Shown here in pieces: positions 53,483-64,000 of a stretch of 64,000 bases of DNA. Source of the DNA: Thereva unica (Eukaryota > Arthropoda > Insecta > Diptera > Therevidae). Every line of letters starts with the position of its first letter. Within the stretch, counting starts at the first letter, position 1. A program made the position numbers and the translations under genes. The notes below the pieces were generated by a model, which saw nothing but the letters and a program-made list of their open reading frames with translations, made no database searches and was not told the DNA's origin. Where the stretch lies: positions 62,001 to 126,000 of the forward strand of contig CATLJY010000254.1 of assembly GCA_949987705.1 (NCBI GenBank), given 5' to 3'.

Positions 53483-55747
53483 TTAAAATTTAAAATTAAC
53501 TTTAGGTTTTAAAACTGACCTTAAAGTACGAACAGCGGCAATGCATTCTTGGATTTCTTGGGCTAAAGGAGCTGAAATTGGTTGAAATTGTTCTTCATCT
53601 GCGACTAACTCCCCAGGTAGGTGTATGGTTTGTCCATATAAAATTTGAGCCGGCGAGGTGTCTAAATCTTCTACGATAGCTGTCCTAATTCCTAACATTA
53701 TCCATGGCAAAAAATTGTACCATTTCTTAGGCTGGTCTAAAGCTCTTAACGCGGCCTTTAGATGCCTGTGGAAACGTTCTATGAAGCCGTTGGCTTGTGG
53801 ATGGTAAGTGATGGTTCTAACTCTGTGCGACCCGAGGAGAGCTGATAAGTCTCTGAAAAGTGTAGATTCAAATTGTGTGCCCTGGTCAGTTGTTAGCGTT
53901 CTTGGTACACCGAAACGGGCTATCCAGACTTGAAGAAAGGCGTTTGCAACGTTTGAAGCAAAAATATTCTTTCAAGGTATGACCTCTGGCCAATGTGAGA
54001 ATCTGTCTCGTAAGGTTAGCAAGTAAGTGAAACCCTGCGACTGCGGTAGAGGGCCGACAATGTCCATGTGAACGTGGTCAAACCTTCCTTTTGGTACCGT
54101 GAACTTTCCATGAGGGGAGAAGGTATGTCTATGAACTTTTGACCTTTGGCAGGAAATGCAAGATTTGGCCCAAAGATTTACATTTGCATTCATTCGGGGC
54201 CAGAAATATTTAGACGCTACTAGCTTTCTGGTTGTGCGAATACTAGGATGTGATAGCCCATGAATTGTTCTGAATATGATCTGTCGCATCTTTTCGGGTA
54301 CAAAAGGCCTGTTTGTTCCCGTGGATGTGTCACACCAAATCTCGACGCCTTCAGAAGGGATGGTTACCTTTCGAAGGTCGAATCCGGATGTTTTGCTACT
54401 TTTGCTACTGTGGGTTCGGGATGAACAAGCAGAGTTTCGAGGTCGTGCCTTGTGGACCAACCTAGAATTGGTTTTATCTTCTTGGTATTGGTCCCTTTCA
54501 ATAACTCGTACAAAGGGGAAGCTTTATTAGCAAATTGTGGTATGAAACGATTGTAAAAATTTGCCATACCAAGAAATCGTTGCAGCTGTTTAATGTTTGT
54601 GGGTGTTGGGAACTCTTTAATTGCAGCGACCCGGTCCTCTGCAGGTGAAATGCCTTCTGCCGAGATCTGGTGTCCTAGGAAATTAATATTTGGGGGACCA
54701 AAGATACACTTCTTAGGATTAACCGTAACCCCATATTCTTGTAAGCGTGTGAACAGCTGGTGCAGATGTTCCTTGTGTTCTTCAGCATTTTTACTCCCTA
54801 TCAGGATATCGTCGACGTAAACGAACGCAAAATCAAGACCGCTTAAAACCTCGTTAATAAATCTTTGAAAAGTCTGTGCCGCGTTCTTAAGCCCAAAAGG
54901 CATGCGGGTGAACTCATATAAACCGAAAGGAGTAATCACTGCCGTCTTGTATATGTCCTCTCTTGCCACGGGAATTTGGTTGTACGCTCTTACCAGGTCA
55001 ATTTTTGAGAAATGGCTACAACCTCGCAAGTGAATGTTGCAGTCATGGATGTTTGGTAGGGGATATCTATCGCAAGTGCCGACGGATGTTTCTGCTGTGG
55101 TGACGGAATTTAAAAGGCGGTAATCACCACAAGGTCTCCAGTCGTTCTGGTCCTTTTTGGGAACCAAGTGTAGCGGAGATGCTGCCGAGGATGATGATGG
55201 ACGGCAAATTCCGAGGTTGACCATCGCTTGAAATTCTTCTTTAGCTATTTTAAACTTTTCGGGATTTAATCTGCGAGCTCGCGAAAAAGGCAACGGTCCC
55301 TCGGTGTTTATGCGATGAACCGTGTTGTGCTTAACCTCTGCGTTAAAATGTGGTGGTGACTTTAACGACGGGAATTGATTAAGTAAGCTTCCAAAATCAC
55401 CCTGGACAGAGAAAAGTTTAGGCGAGCAGGAATCCGCTCGACGAGAAATGCATCCGACTTCTAATTGGGTTGTGTTGTCAACCAGCTTCTTTTGTCGGAT
55501 GTGCACCGATAGGTTGTATTTATACAGGAAATCGGCACCAATAATTGCGTGCTCGACCGCCGCTAACATGGTCAAAAGCGTGACGCAGATTCAAATTAAT
55601 TGTCAGATGTTTAAACCCGAAAGTTGCCAGAGGGGCACCATTGGCCGTCGTCAAACGGAAATCCGATTTGATTTTATATTTAGGAAAGAGTTTCTTTGGC
55701 AATAACGACACTTCTGCCCCAGTGTCAATGAGGAAATGAGTTTTCAA
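53483..55747 (-). pseudogene. CsRn1-like Gypsy pol, deleted and frameshifted
   Basis: Protease THFLIDTGAEVSLLPKKLFP (~55740). RT follows after a frame change near 55560: [49 protein letters not shown], catalytic FVYVDDILIG and FLGMANFYNRFIPQFANKAS. After LLVHPEPT the RNase H domain is missing and the reading continues as integrase (54400 down): zinc finger HGLSHPSIRTTRKLV, CISCQRSK, and first Asp HMDIVGPLPQSQGFTYLL. A stop at ~53972 and frame changes run through the core to GIRTAIVEDLDTSPAQILYG (53.6 kb). It ends at 53483 short of the C-terminal domain. Not functional. Confidence 0.9.
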
Positions 55748-55812
55748 GGACTTTTCGAATACGAATAGACGGCGAGGAAAAAGACTTAACTTCGGTGCCG
55801 CGGACGAAGTTG

Positions 55813-56664
55813 CTATTTTGAGTTTTTTGACTCACAAGGGGAAATGCATTTTTTGGCTTTTTGGCCATAACGCCTGTGGTACCAACAAAGTTTTTCGTTA
55901 CCTAAGCTGCTTTGTTGACCGCGAGACTTGGAGCGAGATCGTGAAGATCCACTTCGGCGAAATATTCCCCGTCCTCGGTGATGTAGGTAGAGTTCTAGAG
56001 TTCTGATGCGCTCTGAGAGGCCCTGAATTATGCCTGTCAAGTTATTGTCAGGAACAGATAAGGTAGAAGCTCTTTCCACAGTAGCGACCTTACTTGCTGA
56101 CATGGAATCGTAAATTCTATCTGCCACTGCGAAAATTTCTTCTTGTTCTTGGGTTTTTTCGATCGCAATTACGCAAGCTTGTATGGGATCTGGTAGTTTG
56201 TTTAGCCATAGCTTCTGCAGTAATGGCTTATTAACTAGGCTATTGCTACCAGCCAAACACTCCATTTGTCGATACAGCTCGGACGGTTTCGCGTCTCCCA
56301 GCTCCGTTTTGTGTAGCAACGCATCCAATCTGCGTTCTTCGGAGTCTCTGCTGCGTTCGAGGAGAGCGGCTTTTAGTCTTTCAAACTTTTCTGTTGGGGG
56401 TGGAGAGAGAATGAGATCGGCCACAAGGACCATGACCTCTTCGGGAAGGTGCGATACCAAATGATCGAATTTAGTATTGGAGCTTGTTATTCCTTTTACT
56501 CGGAACTGAGTTTCCACCTGGATGAACCACAAATCAGGCCGACTACTCCAAAAGGGTGGAATTTTAAGGGTGGATACATCCAGGTTTCTAGAGTCATTGT
56601 TAGGGGTTGCGCTTTGTGTGTTATCCATTGAACCTGCTGCTTCTGACTGAGATTTGGGCTCCAT
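55813..56664 (-). CDS. CsRn1-like Gypsy gag, intact (283 residues)
   Basis: ATG 56664 (MEPKSQSEAAGS) to TAG 55813. Capsid domain: VSTLKIPPFWSSRPDLWFIQ, DHLVSHLPEEVMVLVADLIL, LDALLHKTELGDAKPSELYR and LWLNKLPDPIQACVIA. The C-terminus has the unusual knuckle CWYHRRYGQKAKKC...C, where H replaces the second Cys of the standard motif, the signature of CsRn1-clade Gag. It is followed by pol in another frame. The intact frame contrasts with pol, so gag may have been kept by chance or by trans use. Confidence 0.9.
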   Translation of the reverse strand: MEPKSQSEAAGSMDNTQSATPNNDSRNLDVSTLKIPPFWSSRPDLWFIQVETQFRVKGITSSNTKFDHLVSHLPEEVMVLVADLILSPPPTEKFERLKAALLERSRDSEERRLDALLHKTELGDAKPSELYRQMECLAGSNSLVNKPLLQKLWLNKLPDPIQACVIAIEKTQEQEEIFAVADRIYDSMSASKVATVERASTLSVPDNNLTGIIQGLSERIRTLELYLHHRGRGIFRRSGSSRSRSKSRGQQSSLGNEKLCWYHRRYGQKAKKCISPCESKNSK

Positions 56665-58800
56665 TTTATGGCCGGAATATGTTTGGAACTAACACGTATT
56701 TTATTATTCTTGTGATGTATTGGACTGTGTATTTTTCAATAATATTATAATTAAACCTTGATACCGCAAAGTGATCTATCAAATAATATTTTTTAATAAT
56801 ATTTGCGGCTTTTAGATATATTTTTTAAAGTGGATATTCATTTTGTTTGTTTATTTTTTTATCTTCCTGCACCTATCACAATATTTATTGGTTTTCAAAG
56901 TTTTAAAAGTTATCTGTCTAACCCTTTAATTGTGATACGATTATTCCTAATAAGACTTTACACCGATATCGACTACGCTATTGTGCCGCTTTGCAAAATT
57001 CAGTCGTGCCAGCTTCGACTTCAAAACGGTTATTATTAATACTGTTTCTAATTATATTTATTGTTAGCCTGTTTTTTCACCATACTCTTAAGTTTGCAGG
57101 GAAATTTCTATTAATTTTATCTGAAAAAACAAACAACCTCTTCTCTTATGTAAGGAGAATTGGGGATTCGCTGCGATATACAAATAATTATGGTATCTAA
57201 TTACTTTCTTTCTAGAATGGTTATGAATCTTAATTAATTCTAACATCTAACCTTTGTGGACCACCGCAATGACATTAATAGGAGGAATTGTATTGTTTTC
57301 GTTTAAACTTACGCCGCCAGTACAAACGACAACTGCAGGCTTTCCTCTAAAAATGTTACAATGCGCAGCTGTGGGCCACGACCTTCATACATACTGTACT
57401 ACAGATGCAATTTTGATCACTTATTATGCGGAATTGAATTTAGCAAAAACAAAGGTTTATTAAAAAAAAAAAATTTTATATGTATATATAAATCTGAACT
57501 TCGTTTACTTAAGGCTTCGCTGGCGTTCACACAATAACGGTGTCGCCTTTGTTTCTGATCTGTATGTAATTCACTGGGGCTGATCAGAAATTTCTGTTTA
57601 AAAAAAAAACTAGTTGGGATGTGGGTTCGACCCTTTCGGTCCACACGATCAACTTCCCAGTATGATGGATGTTGAATATTATGATTGGATATTTTAATAA
57701 TAAATGAACAATAGGCAATATAGAATATATGGGCGATTCTCCGGAACTTTTAACCTGCTTGTCGCTTCAAAATTTTTATGAATTACAATTTTTGTAGGAA
57801 GATTAAAAATAAAAGAAGCCATCGATAGTGTTAAGAAATTATTAATGAGCAATGAGATATAAGTACGAAGTCATTTAAAACGATATTTTGCAATGAAATT
57901 TGAAAAAATGTTCCGTTACCTGTCACTTTTCGGCCTGTCTTTAGCGCTAATCTGAATGAAAAACTATTTATATTTGTGATAGGAAGCGTTGAAACAAATA
58001 GTGAAAAGTGAAAAGTTGTAGTTTAACTCTTAAGGAAAAATGCAGTTGTGTTCGGTGCAGTGTCAAATCACTATATTTTCCAAAAAACAACTCTGAAGTT
58101 TGTCCCTAGGTTATGACGTCAAAGTTGTAACCCGCATGGTAAGTCGAAGTACTCCAAATTGTCTCATTTTATCATAAAATTTTTTAAACGCACTTATTGT
58201 TCAGACACTAACGAACATGTGCATACATTTTGTGACAAAAATAAGTTGAAATTGGTTGATTTTTGGGCAAAACTGGCTAACGTGAACGTAGGTTACATTT
58301 AAATGTCAAAGTTGTAACTGCAATTAATTTGCTCATATTACATTAAATTCATCCCCGTAAAATTTCTTATGACCTATTGTAACTAGATAAATCATATGTA
58401 ACGTTTCCTTCCCTTAAATTGTTTCATGAATCTTAAAAAAAAGTAATTTAAGTGAATGTCAAAATTGTAACTATCCGAATTTGAAATGTCAAAATTGTAA
58501 CCATGTCATGTCATGTTTTCATAAAAAAAATATGCACATTGAATTTTTTAATGTTCTACACCAGAAAACATTTATTTATGAAGTAAGAAACACAAAAAAT
58601 ATCATGGCACGGTTGTGCTATCAATTTGAAATTTCATTTTTCCAATTAGCTCAACTTAAAGGTTCTGGAGAATCGCCCATATGCATAATACTGAGAATTT
58701 GTCACAATTGTTTATCAATATTTTCGCAAAAATGTCAAACTTAATGTGCGCACTTACAAGATTAGGATGACGAAAATGTATATAAAATTGATGTATGAAT
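56665..58800. other. Non-coding region with repeated GTCAAA.TTGTAAC
   Basis: No gene is recognised. The 5' LTR of the Gypsy to the left is not clear. An open frame at 57254-57463 has no known motif. ATGTCAAAATTGTAAC-like strings (GTCAAAGTTGTAAC or GTCAAAATTGTAAC) occur near 58110, 58302, 58458 and 58489, always on the plus strand. Confidence 0.4.
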
Positions 58801-59460
58801 GTTTTTCGGCACCTCAATGAAGTCGATATAGTTTTTAGTTCGCGCGGTATCGTGCAGGTACAAAAATCACTTAAATCAGTTAAACCAAAAACCCGCTGGA
58901 CCGAATATTATAAAAATATTTTCAGATTATATTGTCGCTAATACGCTTCGAACGGCACCTCAAGTAAGTCAACATCTTTTGTGGTTCGGGCCATATCGTG
59001 CAGGTACAAAAATCACTTACGCCGCTTAAACAAAAAAACGGCTCGACCGAATTTTATGAAAATCTTTTCAGATCATATTTTGGTTAATACTCTTCGAACG
59101 GCACGTCAACTAAGCCGATATCTTTTATAGTTCGCGCGATATCGTGCAGGTACAAAAATCACTTAAGTCATTTAAACCAAAAAACCGCTATACCGAATAT
59201 TATAAAAATCTTTTCAGATAATATTGTCGCTAATACGCTTCGAACGGCACCTCAAGTAAGTCAATATCTTTCGTGGTTCGGGCGATATCGTGCAGGTACA
59301 AAAATCACTTACGTCGCTCAAACAAAAAAACTGCTGGACCGATTTTCATGAAAATCTTTTCAGATCATATTTCGGTTAATACGCTTCGAACAACACCTCA
59401 ACGAAGCCGATATCAGTTTTGGTTCGCGCGATATCGTGCAGGAAAAAATGACCACATCCG
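58800..59460. repeat. 146-bp tandem array, about 4.5 copies
   Basis: ATCGTGCAGG starts at 58849, 58995, 59141, 59287 and 59433, exactly 146 apart each time. Units of two types alternate (TTCGCGCG.TATCG and TTCGGGC.ATATCG), giving a 292-bp dimer. Each contains TACAAAAATCACTTA and TTTTCAGAT. The last unit decays into GGAAAAAATG and a CA run. The open frame here is not a gene. Confidence 0.93.
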
Positions 59461-59465
59461 TACGC

Positions 59466-59486
59466 ACATACACACACACACACACA
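59466..59486. repeat. (CA)n microsatellite
   Basis: About nine CA units at the right edge of the 146-bp array. Bases 59500-59860 beyond it are non-coding. Confidence 0.85.
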
Positions 59487-59859
59487 TACTTCCTCCCAAT
59501 TTTTTGCTTAAAATGCTCCTGGGACCTTGAAAGACGAAAATACGTTGAAATTTTCGATTTCGATTTTCGGACCGATTACAATAACTTCCTATACTGGGAA
59601 GTTAAAAATGTTTATCTATTGTTTTGGACGTGTTCCAAAAATGCATTGGAAAGAAATACATGGGAAAATGATGAGCCTGAAGTTCCGAACGTTCGATCGA
59701 ACGATTTTAGAAAAAAAAATTAAATTTTGAAACTGACTATCGGGCCTTAAAAAACAAGTAAATTATTGTTTTTTGATACCAGACAGACAGTGGGGGTCTC
59801 GAAAAATATCATACCTAAATTATTAACTCCGAATTATAAACCTACCCGTAACTCACCCC

Positions 59860-61160
59860 CTAAAAATGATTATTTTTGAAAAAAATATTTAGAGGCTTTG
59901 GACCCCGCTGAAATTTTTACCACGCGTTAAGAGGGATGTTAGTAGATTCCTGAAGAAATCTCAAGTCCAAAACATCGTCGGTCGCCACCCTTATGCCATC
60001 CTGAAGCCACCCTGAAGCCACCCCTAGAGGTGATTATTTTAAAAACTATAGTTAGAGGCTTTAGACCCCGCTGAAATTTTTACCACGCGTTAAGAGGGAT
60101 GTTAATAGATTCCAGAAAAAATCCCAAGTCTATATCATCGTCGGAAGCCACCCTTATGCCACCCTGAAGCCACCCCTAGGGGTGATTATTTTAAAAACTA
60201 TGGTTAGAGGCTTTAGACCCCGCTGAAATTTTTACCACGCGTTAAGAGGGATGTTAGTAGATTCCTGAAGAAATCTCAAGTCCATAACATCGTCGGTCGC
60301 CACCCTTATGCCACCCTGAAGCCACCCCTAGAGGTGATTATTTTAAAAACTATAGTTAGAGGCTTTAGACCCCGCTGAAATTTTTACCACTCGTTAAGAG
60401 GGATGTTAGTAGATTCCTGAAGAAATCTCAAGTCCATAACATCGTCGGTCGCCACCCTTATGCCACCCTGAAGCCACCCCTAGAGGTGATTATTTTAAAA
60501 ACTATAGTTAGAGGCTTTAGACCCCGCTGAAATTTTTACCACGCGTTAAGAGGGATGTTAGTAGATTCCTGAAGAAATCTCAAGTCCATAACTTCGTCGG
60601 TCGCCACCCTTATGCCACCCTGAAGCCACCCCTAGAGGTGATTATTTTAAAAACTATAGTTAGAGGCTTTAGACCCCGCTGAAATTTTTACCACGCGTTA
60701 AGAGGGATGTTAGTAGACTCCTGAAGAAATCTCAAGTCCATAACATCGTCGGTCGCCACCCTTATGCCACCCTGAAGCCACCCCTAGAGGTGATTATTTT
60801 AAAAACTATAGTTAGAGGCTTTAGACCCCGCTGAAATTTTTACCACGCGTTAAGAGGGATGTTAGTAGATTCCTGAAGAAATCTCAAGTCCATAACATCG
60901 TCGGTCGCCACCCTTATTCCACCCTGAAGCCACCTCTAGAGGTGATTATTTTAAAAACTATAGTTAGAGGCTTTAGACCCCGCTGAAATTTTTACCACGC
61001 GTTAAGAGGGATGTTAGTAGATTCCTGAAGAAATCTCAAGTCCATAACATCGTCGGTCGCCACCCTTATTCCACCCTGAAGCCACCCCTAGAGGTGATTA
61101 TTTTAAAAACTATAGTTAGAGGCTTTAGACCCCGCTGAAATTTTGTACACTAAGTAAGGG
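59860..61160. repeat. 152-bp tandem array, about 9 copies
   Basis: TGATTATTTT begins at 60031, 60183, 60335, 60487, 60639, 60791, 60943 and 61095, exactly 152 apart. A first, more diverged unit starts at 59867 (164 bases earlier, with an extra CTGAAGCCAC). Internal units differ by only a few bases: TTAGACCCCGCTGAAATTTT, TACCACGCGTTAAGAGGGAT and CGTCGGTCGCCACCCTTATG. Edge units are degenerate, as expected for unequal exchange. No coding potential. Confidence 0.96.
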
Positions 61161-61389
61161 TGGTATTAGAAACTACCACAAAAAATTTCAAGTTCATAAC
61201 ATTCCCAGGCGAAATGATTATTTTGGAAAGAATAGTCAGAGGCCTGTGAACTTGTTATAAATTTGATTCTCAGTGCCCTACAAACGCCCTACAAAAATTT
61301 AAAATGTTCTAAAAGAAATATGTTACAAATTACGTGCTTAAATAATTAATAAAAATCTTTGCCACCCAAAGATTTGTATTTGGCGATCT
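61161..61389. other. Non-coding bridge
   Basis: Nothing recognised between the array and the LINE tail. Confidence 0.4.
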
Positions 61390-61869
61390 CCACTAACACC
61401 AAATTGCGGCTGTTCACCTCCAACACGTTAAGGCAGTTCTTTTGTACGGTTGCAAAGCAACGAAAGTCTGGGTGGCATCACAGGGCGCCTACAAGTCTTC
61501 ATCAACAGATTCCTGCTTCGTATCCTAAAAATCCGCTGGCGAGATAGAATTTTAATAGACGGATAGACAACCAAATCAGGCGAAGGAAATGGAATTGGCC
61601 ACACTTTGCAACGCGAAAACAAAAATCTAGCCAAACAGGCCCTTGACTGGAATACGCAAGGATCCCGTCGAGTAGAAAGACCTAGAGCAAGGTGGAGGAG
61701 AACCCTACTAGAAGAAGCCGCAGCAGCTGGGAGATCCTGGTCGGAGCTGAGAGCTGTCGCGCAAAACAGAGTCCGCTCGGGATTAAAGGAGCTCTTAAAG
61801 AAGAGAAAGAAGAAAGAAGAACCTAAAAAATCTAATAAATACATCACACAATTCTCATTTTCTTCTTAA
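61390..61869 (+). pseudogene. RTE-like LINE ORF2, C-terminal end
   Basis: Pieces in several frames match the end of RTE/CR1-type ORF2: AVLLYGC (near 61435), a region with stops (61520-61600), then the clear block KNLAKQALDWNTQGSRRVER, PRARWRRTLLEEAAAAGRSW and ELRAVAQNRVRSG ending at 61867. This is the tail after the RT thumb. The RT and endonuclease domains are absent because LINEs truncate at the 5' end. Inactive. Confidence 0.8.
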
Positions 61870-62321
61870 TTTTTTGTTGAGAGGAATACATAACATTAGA
61901 AATGTGTGTTGTGTTCTTATGATTTTACCAGCACTGATTTGGTTCTGAAAAGGACTATGGCTGTTTCTCGTTATTTTCCAGAGTGGCGATTCCATTGATG
62001 ATTCTAAATTCCCTGACTTTTCCCTGACGTATCTAAAAAATTCCCTGACCTAACAAAACAATTGTGATGAAACATAATATACTATAATATTAAATGTATA
62101 TGTTCGAACAATTTATAATGGGTATTCAAAGAACGATATTTGAAAGCGAGATATTTAGAAATTCAAATTGAAGGGTTCAATTGACAATTTTTGCCATATA
62201 TACTTTTTTTTGGAAAAATTGGATTCGTCGCCGAATAACCTGTCCTTTACTCTTGTTGTTTTAATATAATATAAGAACGTCTCAAATACGCCCAAATGTA
62301 TCTCTGATAAAATCTTTGAAG

Positions 62322-62789
62322 CTAAATTACTCGAAATTCAAATTTTTCGAGTTGAATCCTTTTAGGTTTAACCAATCTCTCCATCATGTCTTTTATTGCA
62401 CCACTAATGGTAGAGTACAGGAAAGGGGCAAACGGTGCATCAGACTGAATTTCAGTCATGAATGGCTCAATTTCCTCAGCTAATGATTTAAAAAATGTAA
62501 GTTTAACTGGTAAAAGTGGATCCTTAACTGCGTTTAAAATAGTCTGGAAACTTTCATTCTTGGGCGACATTTGAAGATTCTTCTTCATTTCTTCAACGTA
62601 CTTCAATATATGACGCATCATATTCAATGCACGGCTAGCGACATCACTATTGTTAAGCCAACGCACGGAGAAGAATTTTTTAGGGAAGATATCCGAGCTA
62701 GTACATTCAGAATAAATTTGGCGCCTTGCCGGTACATTTTTAAAGATGTAGAGACTTCTGAAGAATGCGATGATGTTTGGCCCGTCCAT
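62322..62789 (-). pseudogene. hAT transposase internal fragment
   Basis: Minus strand reads FKNVPARRQIYSECTSS, FPKKFFSVRWLNNSDVASRA, ILNAVKDPLLPVKLTFFKSL and EEIEPFMTEIQSDAPFAPFL. The ARR..Y......FP..F...RW.......A block and the K...F..........F...Q.D.P..PFL block belong to a hAT subfamily transposase region that I know from fish and insects. N-terminal zinc finger, most of the catalytic region and the C-terminal dimerisation block are missing. Confidence 0.75.
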
Positions 62790-63280
62790 AGATATTTCTA
62801 AGATTTTCTTTTAAGTCAACGATGAAGTACCCTCCGACAAAGCATTGATTAAATGCGAAGCTGTATTCCCTATTGAAATCGTATTGGATATTCTAATACA
62901 TATCCGATTAATTTGATTCCGCTCATATCAATGATTCCGATCAGAATACATTGCTGATTGCGGAACTGCCTCCGCTCAATTTCTTAGCTCGATGTCGCTC
63001 TTTTACACATAAAACTGCCTTGGTAAAACCAGCGAGCAGTAATAACTCGTTGGTTGGTACTCATTATATGTAGCTCTCTTTTCATGTGGGTATGACAAAG
63101 ATAAAAATATATGTATTGGTAAATTCAAAAACTCTTCATTGCCGCATCCGTGCAAAATTAAGTTACAGACTTCAAATTTAAGTTTGAAGGTGAATTCTGC
63201 AGTGATGACTTTTTGAATTGACCTTAAATTCGTAGAACAAATGACCTACTGTTCCATAGATGGCAGCATATAATATTTAC

Positions 63281-63370
63281 ATATCGACGATGAAGTACTA
63301 ATACCTCGAAACCCACAATTTATTATAAATGTGGGTTACGAGGTATTAGTACCTACTTCACCGTCGATAT
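63281..63370. repeat. Strong 90-bp hairpin (near-perfect inverted repeat)
   Basis: Left arm ATATCGACGATGAAGTACTA and ATACCTCGAAACCCACA pair with the right arm TGTGGGTTACGAGGTATTAG...CACCGTCGATAT. There are a few mismatches, a 4-base GTAC/GGTA-type offset and a loop of about 12 bases. It could be a tiny fold-back element or give a stem-loop RNA. Confidence 0.85.
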
Positions 63371-63510
63371 ATTGCCATATTGTATTATTTTCGCGTAAAA
63401 CTTTAAATTTAATCCTGAGAACATTAATGATTTTTGAATTAATTTTACAATAAACGAAATTCTCTGACTTTCACATTTTTTCCCTGACTTCCAGAATAAT
63501 CGCCACCCTG

Positions 63511-64000
63511 TTTTCTAATGATTGTTTGTGTTTACAATTTTTTTGTTTCTATGAAATTTGTTAAAATTATTATTGTTAAATTATATATAGTCTGAAAAAA
63601 TATTTTTTTTAATAGAGTGAGAAATAGGCTCAAAATATGTCCAGAAATACTACCTCTTAAAGTCCTATAGAAATCGGATTACCCGTTTTCGAGATTATAA
63701 AAATACAGAAAAGCAATCAATAAAAGTTCTTAAAAGCCCGAGCTGTGACCGTCAAAAAGTGGTGAACTTTTCTGAAAGGATGAAACCTGCAGGAATGATA
63801 GTATTTGCGAAAACTATCTGCATTTCGAAAATCGGAGTAGAAAATGTATATAAACATATTAGAGTGAAAACTTTCTTTATCAATACAATTGAAATCCCCA
63901 AAAAGCTCTATTTAAATAAAATATCCAGCGTCAGCTAAGTGCCAAATCGTGCCAAAAAGAAACGAATTGCCTACGGTGAGGATATATTTAGGTGAATATA
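63511..64000. other. Right edge, nothing recognised
   Basis: AT-rich; no gene, RNA or repeat end is visible. Confidence 0.4.

Larger units (their letters stand above)
61979..63510 (-). mobile_element. hAT element relic, 1.53 kb
   Basis: Ends CAGAGTGGCGATT and AATCGCCACCCTG, typical hAT tips, with TTCCCTGAC repeats just inside both. Immediate flanks share TTTTC on both sides, shorter than the usual 8 bp, so the duplication is decayed or coincidental. Contains a transposase fragment and a hairpin. Confidence 0.78.

Noticed and set aside
57254..57463. Possible small membrane protein
   Set aside because: It has one hydrophobic stretch but no start context, relatives or splice support that I can see.
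58800..61160. Repeated coding domains or a CRISPR array
   Set aside because: Units are tandem over their whole length, with stops in all frames and no unique spacers.

Overview
The window is a piece of AT-rich nuclear DNA from an animal, most likely an insect. I base this on the mix of element families: CsRn1-like, 17.6/297-like and other Gypsy elements, BEL/Pao gag, a Jockey-like LINE, an RTE-like LINE tail, piggyBac, hAT, Harbinger, an animal EnSpm/CACTA (CMC) transposon and mariner-type MITEs. I recognise no ordinary host gene with confidence. Nearly all coding sequence belongs to transposable elements nested inside one another. Species and chromosome context cannot be read from the sequence.

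Layout. 0-1.4 kb: 3' end of a Gypsy pol and its LTR. 2.2-2.55 kb: a piggyBac MITE in TTAA. 2.8-3.7 kb: a two-level tandem repeat. 5.4-6.2 kb: broken BEL/Pao gag (minus). 7.5-7.85 kb: a 43/44-bp minisatellite. 8.4-9.6 kb: Gypsy pol scraps and a tRNA-Lys primer binding site. 10.0-18.07 kb: one LINE (minus) bounded by a 15-bp target duplication, with a long ORF2, an ORF1 split by a MITE and a leader of about 2.9 kb. 18.7-19.1 kb: inverted copy of the first LTR. 19.4-23.8 kb: Gypsy gag with decayed pol. 24.1-26.7 kb: a second Gypsy pol relic plus a 147-bp inverted copy of its RT. 27.15-36.65 kb: an EnSpm/CACTA-like transposon (minus, two genes) split by a very young Gypsy element (29,478-33,210). 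Its 887-residue ORF lacks RT, most of RNase H and the integrase core. 36.97-37.58 kb: a TA-flanked MITE. 40.5-42.9 kb: truncated piggyBac (minus) with a hAT relic inserted in it. 43.0-43.8 kb: a decayed Myb-like accessory gene.

44.4-52.1 kb is a minus-strand gene of a poorly characterised nuclease-like family, split by two elements. One is a Harbinger whose two convergent genes look intact once spliced (422 and 261 residues). The other is a 2.7-kb TG...CA unit with a 4-bp target duplication whose removal restores the reading frame. 53.3-56.7 kb: a CsRn1-like Gypsy (minus) with intact gag and deleted or frameshifted pol. 58.8-61.15 kb: two unrelated tandem arrays with exact periods of 146 and 152 bp. 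61.4-61.9 kb: RTE-like LINE tail. 61.98-63.51 kb: a hAT relic with a transposase fragment and a strong hairpin.

The genes work as separate mobile-element cassettes, not as a pathway. The best candidates for functional or recently functional units are the LINE ORF2, the Harbinger gene pair, and the deleted Gypsy element. The last keeps LTR promoter, primer site, Gag, protease and polypurine tract and would need enzymes from another element. Gene models with introns were built by hand from splice signals and frame continuity and have not been tested against transcripts.
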